Below are positions 62,385-64,000 of a stretch of DNA of 64,000 nucleotides, piece after piece. The stretch is taken from the NCBI GenBank assembly GCA_033030425.1, contig JAUFSD010000001.1, forward strand, positions 930,001 to 994,000, written 5' to 3'. This DNA is from Verpa conica. Its lineage: Eukaryota > Ascomycota > Pezizomycetes > Pezizales > Morchellaceae. The stretch's first letter is position 1. Each line of letters opens with the position of its first letter. The notes under the pieces were generated by a model. It was not told the DNA's origin and did no database searches. It was given only the letters and a program-made list of their open reading frames with translations. Position numbers and translations under genes: made by a program.

Positions 62385-62698
62385 TACATACCAAAAAGTA
62401 ATATGTACAATGACTACATGTAGTCTTTATACTTTTATTCTTGGAAGATACAAAAACTCATTTAAAGTAAGTTATGATATTCTACAGGTTTAGAAACTCA
62501 TGTATGATGAAAATCAATGGGAAATAATTATAGTACGGGTATAGATATGGCTATAAGGAAAAAAAGGGGGAACCACAGGATAATTTCTCCGTACGCCTCG
62601 AGACGGTGGGAAAGTAAAAATACAAGTACTCTGAACGCTCGATAGGTTCTATCTACAATTAATGCCAGAAATGCCCATCCTATTTCTATAGCGAGGGT
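62385..62698. other. Intergenic region
   Basis: Short AT-rich spacer with a CTACATGTAG palindrome near 62413; no gene. Confidence 0.5.
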
Positions 62699-63478
62699 TC
62701 AGGTCACGGATGATGCTAAGGTTAGATTTGCTTGACCTGGTACTCTGATCGAGTCTTCAATCATGAGATGGTCAAAATCCAAATCCAACTGAGAGAGCAT
62801 GGCTTCGAGCTCTTCTCCTTCACGCTCAATGAGTTGATCGAAATCTTCATATTCTCCGGTACCTATAGCTTAGAATTAGGATTAGAATAGATGGTCTAGG
62901 GATTCTAGAATCACAATAATTCGTACCAGTAGTTTGATCCGGGAGCTCGTAGTCTTGTGCTTTATCGGCCTCGAGTTCCTCTTCTTCGTAAATGGTCGAT
63001 ATTGTTGCTGCAGCCCTAGCCTGTGTTGCTTCCCACCGCTTTTGCTCGGAAACGAAGATCAACCGCATCATCTACGCCAAGTAAGGTATTAGGCATTGTT
63101 TATTACCAGAGGATATACTTAAGATAATGAAGAATAAGGTACCTCATCTTCCCCACCCCTGGACTTTATGATTTTATCCTCGCGACCCCTCCTGACTTTC
63201 TTCAAAAATAAATCAACCCGGGCTTCACGACCCTTCTCGCGCGAGCTAAATATTGGAACCTGCTTAAACAATCGTTTCGGTGCGAGAAAATCTGGCGGAG
63301 ACGAGGGTGGTGACGGGAGCATATTGGGATCGAAAATCCCACTGACCGTGTTTTGGGGGCGTGCTGACAAGGGTGAGGATCGTGAGGGTGTATATGGAAG
63401 TGATGTGGAAACTTTGCAGGGGGTTTTAGGATTAAAAACCAGACCCACTTCGTGAGTAAAATCCACTGTCGTAGCCAT
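62699..63478 (-). CDS. Unrecognised conserved-looking acidic protein
   Basis: Three exons (from 63478 to 63142 ending GGEDE, 62927-63071, 62699-62862) splice in frame with GT..AG introns to about 215 residues; an in-frame ATG at 63538 could add 20 more. N-terminus Ser/Pro-rich (SPLSARPQNTVSGIF, MLPSPPSSPPDFLAPKRLFK), then a basic stretch (REARVDLFLKKVRRGREDK), a helix (MMRLIFVSEQKRWEATQARA) and an acidic region (EEEELEADKAQDYE, EREGEELEAMLSQLDLDFD). The layout suggests a nuclear regulatory or kinetochore-type factor, but I do not recognise the family. It diverges from RAE1 with about 350 bp between start codons. Confidence 0.72.
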
Positions 63479-63538
63479 TCTAGGGGGTGTCTTTGACGGA
63501 ACGAACGTGGGTATAGATGAAAGGAACGCGTTAAACAA

Positions 63539-63826
63539 CGCGAATATTTTTCTCGCGTAAAAAGCGAATATTACTAAGCGAGACTATCAGCCACACAATA
63601 TATCGTTCCCCAGCCACCGTGATTCCCCGCCATTTATATTTCCCTGGTTTACCAACACAAAGTGTAACAGAGAACCAGAGCCCCTGTGCAACTTAGCACT
63701 ATTCAAAACTCCAAAATCAACCACCATTCACTCCAGTAGTATTTTCTCCCTGAATATTTCATAGACTTGTCTCTATAATTATCATCACCGGCTTCTGTTC
63801 TCGGGAACTCCTATCTCATTACAGTA
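63539..63826. promoter_or_regulatory. Divergent promoter between the acidic-protein gene and RAE1
   Basis: About 290 bp with no TATA box obvious. Contains the sequence ATTTTTCTCGCGTAAAAAGCG near 63545, where CGCG-type motifs resemble cell-cycle (MBF-like ACGCGT/CGCG) sites only weakly. Confidence 0.35.
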
Positions 63827-64000
63827 ATGTCACTTTTTGGAGCTACCGCGACTTCAACCCCTTCTACAGCTGCCAACAACACCCAAGGCGATCTGAGTAA
63901 AGATGTCGAGCTCACTTCACCTCCGGAAGACAGTGTCTCTGATCTCTCATTCTCTCCGCAGTCGGAGCATCTTGCAGTAGCTTCATGGGATAATAAGGTT
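63827..64000 (+). CDS. RAE1: mRNA export factor Rae1/Gle2, N-terminal part
   Basis: 58 codons to the window edge: MSLFGATATSTPSTAANN, then DVELTSPPEDSVSDLSFSPQ and HLAVASWDNKV. The Phe-Gly-containing start and the first WD40 repeat with SDL.FSP..LAVASWDN.V are diagnostic of Rae1/Gle2, which acts at the nuclear pore in poly(A) RNA export. The gene continues beyond the window. Confidence 0.92.
   Translation, partial: MSLFGATATSTPSTAANNTQGDLSKDVELTSPPEDSVSDLSFSPQSEHLAVASWDNKV

Noticed and set aside
45223..64000. A biosynthetic cluster joining arginine and branched-chain amino acid genes
   Set aside because: The genes belong to unrelated pathways, point in different directions and are separated by normal promoters; their proximity looks incidental.

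Overview
The window looks like a chromosome segment of a filamentous ascomycete. The nuclear genes carry many short introns (mostly 50-90 nt, GT..AG with CTAAC/CTAAT branch sites), and the recognisable proteins are fungal: Ski8, a Cdc10/AspD-type septin, ornithine carbamoyltransferase, Ilv6, a Tag1-like vacuolar protein, Ubc9, Pex19, Rae1/Gle2 and a CFEM-like cell-wall protein. The transposon load (Ty1/copia, Ty3/gypsy, Tad-like LINE, Helitron, Tc1/mariner, several MITE families) and frequent TACATGTA palindromes would suit a repeat-rich Pezizomycete such as a truffle relative. That placement is inference, not proof.

Positions 1-27,000 are an accessory, transposon-built region. From the left there are gypsy and LINE scraps, then two nested Ty1/copia elements on the minus strand, one carrying a solo LTR with a perfect 5-bp target duplication. 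Next come several minisatellites (7.6-9.2 kb) and an intact single-exon gene for a TET/JBP-like 2-oxoglutarate/Fe(II) dioxygenase (9,778-10,935). An 18-bp minisatellite, a Helitron Rep-helicase wrecked by three LTR insertions and a multi-exon gene of unknown function beside it (17,884-19,129) follow. The region ends with an inverted pair of 1.15-kb LTR-like repeats around a gypsy gag fragment, a tRNA-like structured repeat and an intact Tc1/mariner element inserted in a copia LTR.

Positions 27,000-38,000 are mixed. Host genes (CFEM-like GPI protein, SKI8, MRPL32, septin, a small predicted mitochondrial protein) are separated by AT-rich spacers with two MITE families, including a 90-bp perfect hairpin. 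Positions 38,000-44,700 return to retroelements, mainly a LINE-like element that has ORF1 but no reverse transcriptase. Its insertion sites and 5' leader hairpin can be compared across several copies.

Positions 45,000-64,000 are gene-dense and ordinary: short RecQ helicase, ornithine carbamoyltransferase, Tag1-like protein, Ilv6, KH-domain RNA-binding protein, Ubc9, Pex19, an unrecognised coiled acidic protein and the start of RAE1. The genes are unrelated housekeeping functions (DNA repair, arginine and branched-chain amino acid synthesis, autophagy control, RNA processing, sumoylation, peroxisome biogenesis, mRNA export). Several are divergently arranged and probably share promoters. I see no operon or cluster logic among them.
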